From Pterois miles (Eukaryota > Chordata > Actinopteri > Perciformes > Scorpaenidae), in contig CAMQGK010000299.1 of NCBI GenBank assembly GCA_947000775.1, positions 19,161,001-19,225,000 of the forward strand: DNA of 64,000 nucleotides, in the 5' to 3' direction. The notes under the pieces were generated by a model that saw only the letters and a program-made list of their open reading frames with translations, was not told where the DNA came from and did not search any database. Numbering within the stretch: position 1 is the stretch's first letter; every line of letters begins with the position of its first letter. Both the position numbers and the translations under genes were made by a program. Positions 62,301-64,000 of this stretch are shown here, piece after piece.

Positions 62301-64000
62301 TTTTACATTTTCATCGTAAAATTTTTGTATGTTGAAAAAAATCATGAAAAAAGTCATATTATGTCATGTAAAATGATTCTACGATGATAAAAAGTCATTT
62401 TATCGAATGTTGAAAAATTTTACGAAATAAAGTCATAGTATAGTATGTCGAAAATTTTACGATGAAAACGTCAGATTTTTGTATTTTGAAAAAAATCATG
62501 AAAACAGTCATATTATGGCATGTAAAATGATTCTACGGTGATAAAAAGTCATTTTATCAAATGTTGAAAAATTTTACATAAAAATGTCAAAGTATAGTAT
62601 GTCGAAAATTTTAAGTTTTCATCGTAAAATATTTGTATGTTGAAAAATATCATGAAAAAAGTCATTATGGCATGTAAAATGATTCTACTGTGACAAAAAG
62701 TTATTTTATTGGATGTTGAAAAATTTTACAAAAAAGTCATAGTATAGTATGTCGAAAATTTTACGATGAAAACGTCAAATTTTTGTATGTTGAAAAAAAT
62801 CATGAAAACAATCATATTATGGCATATAAAATGATTCCATGGTGAAAAAAGTCATTTTATCGAATGTTGAAAAATTTTACAAAAAAATTGTCATAGTATA
62901 GTATATCGAAAATTTTACGTTTTCATCGTAAAATATTTGTATGTGAAAAAAATCATGAAAACAGTCATATTATGGCATGTAAAATAATTCTATGGTGATA
63001 AAAAGTCATTTTATCGAATGTTGAAAAATTGTACGAAAAAAGTCATAGTATAGTATGTCGAAAATTTTACGTTTTCATCGTAAAATCTTTGTATGTTGAG
63101 AAAAGTCATGAAAACAGTCATATTATGGCATGTAAAATGATTCTACGGTGATAAAAAAAAATATTTTATTGGATGTTGAAAAATTTTACAAAAAAGTCAT
63201 AGTATAGTATGTCGAAAATTTTACGATAAAACGTCAAATTTTTGTATGTTGAAAAAAATCATGAAAACAGTCATATTATGGCATATAAAATGATTCTACG
63301 GTGATAAAAAGTCATTTTATCGAATGTTGAAAAATTTTACGAAAAAAGTCATAGTATAGTATGTCGAAAATTTTACGATGAAAACGTCAAATTTTTGTAT
63401 GTTGAAAAAAATCATGAAAACAATCATATTATGGCATGTAAAATGATTCCATGGTGAAAAAAGTCATTTTATCGAATGTTGAAAAATTTTACAAAAAAAT
63501 TGTCATAGTATAGTATATCGAAAATTTTACGTTTTCATCGTAAAATATTTGAATGTGAATAAAATCATGAAAACAGTCATATTATGGCATGTACAATGAT
63601 TCTACGGTGATAAAAAGCCATTTTATCGAATGTTTAAAAATTTTACAAAAAAGTCATAGTATAGTATGTCGAAAATTTTACGATGAAAACGTCAAATTTT
63701 TGTATGTTGAAAAAAATCATGAAAACAGTCATATTATGGCATGTAAAATGATTCTACGGTGATAAAAAGTCATTTTATCGAATGTTGAAAAATTTTGTAA
63801 AAAATGTCATAGTATAGTATGTCGAAAATTTTACGATGAAAACGTCAGATTTTTGTATGTTGAAAAAAATCATGAAAACAGTCATATTATGGCATGTAAA
63901 ATGATTCTACGGTAATAAAAAGTCATTTTATCAAATGTTGAAAAATTTTACATAAAAATGTCATAGTATAGTATGTCGAAAATTTTACGATGAAAACGTC
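59305..64000. repeat. segment duplicated 7117 bp upstream, copy B
   Basis: Second copy of 52188-56883. It starts just after a monomer with an unusual insertion (TAATACGTATATGTATATG near 59228-59246), and the match runs to the window end. Confidence 0.85.

Larger units (their letters stand above)
36736..64000 (+). repeat. AT-rich satellite array, monomer about 150-153 bp, continues past window
   Basis: Head-to-tail monomers, all in one orientation, each starting at GTCATAGTATAGTATGTCG. Successive starts are about 150-153 bp apart (e.g. 39033 and 39185). From the length, about 180 monomers lie in the window. Monomers at the left edge (36740-37100) are the most diverged, as expected at a satellite border. 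No open frame above about 65 codons is found, and identical small frames on the minus strand merely mark repeated monomers. The monomer is built of four units (starts 39033, 39071, 39108, 39149 in one example). It is not a family I can name. Confidence 0.95.

Noticed and set aside
36736..64000. Regularly spaced repeats reminiscent of a CRISPR array
   Set aside because: The monomers are contiguous with no unique spacers, the period is about 153 bp, and the context is a vertebrate genome.

Overview
The window is vertebrate nuclear DNA, almost certainly from a ray-finned (teleost) fish. It carries one protein-coding gene, read on the + strand and split into short GT-AG exons by long introns. The introns are full of repeats typical of fish: Tc1/mariner, a tRNA-derived SINE, a fish LINE 3' end, short TTAA-flanked DNA elements and microsatellites. 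There are no bacterial-style operons and no intact transposon genes.

The gene (25-32615) is the 3' two thirds of BAIAP2 (IRSp53), an I-BAR/SH3 adaptor linking Cdc42/Rac signalling to membrane protrusions and dendritic spines. Ten exons join in phase with no stop, giving 478 codons including the stop. In order they encode most of the IMD/I-BAR domain, the CRIB-like proline motif, the linker, the SH3 domain, the conserved serine-rich and QRPYSVAVP segments, and an acidic tail ending in GEY. The 5' end of the gene lies upstream of the window. A short phase-compatible alternative last exon at 25702-25735 would instead end the protein in ISTV, a class I PDZ ligand like that of mammalian short IRSp53 isoforms.

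Introns (97-32470): intron 1 holds a truncated Tc1 copy and a 1.7 kb fold-back element. The 11.8 kb intron 2 holds a TTAA-flanked element, a degenerate LINE 3' end, two more fold-back copies and AT-rich stretches. Intron 3 holds a long DNA-transposon-like unit with a nested tRNA-SINE. Later introns hold microsatellites, two short DNA elements, a Penelope-like fragment with a hammerhead-like core, and two 44-bp-period simple arrays that switch strand in the middle.

Downstream (32616-36740): the 3' UTR with a candidate AATAAA, AT-rich DNA, a 400-bp TA block, a 3 x 55-bp minisatellite, a GATA/GACA tract, and an array of short GACATGCTATACTATGACTTTTT units.

Satellite (36741-64000, continuing past the edge): more than 27 kb of a previously unlabelled (to me) AT-rich satellite with a monomer of about 150-153 bp. 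Each monomer is itself four diverged units of about 38 bp. The short-unit array next to it is the same sequence in the opposite orientation, and a small patch of it also sits in the last baiap2 intron, so the window appears to preserve several stages of the satellite's history. Inside the array, monomers occur in two forms that differ by inversion of a 7-nt hairpin loop, and blocks of several kb are duplicated (offset 7117 bp). No gene is supported in this half of the window.
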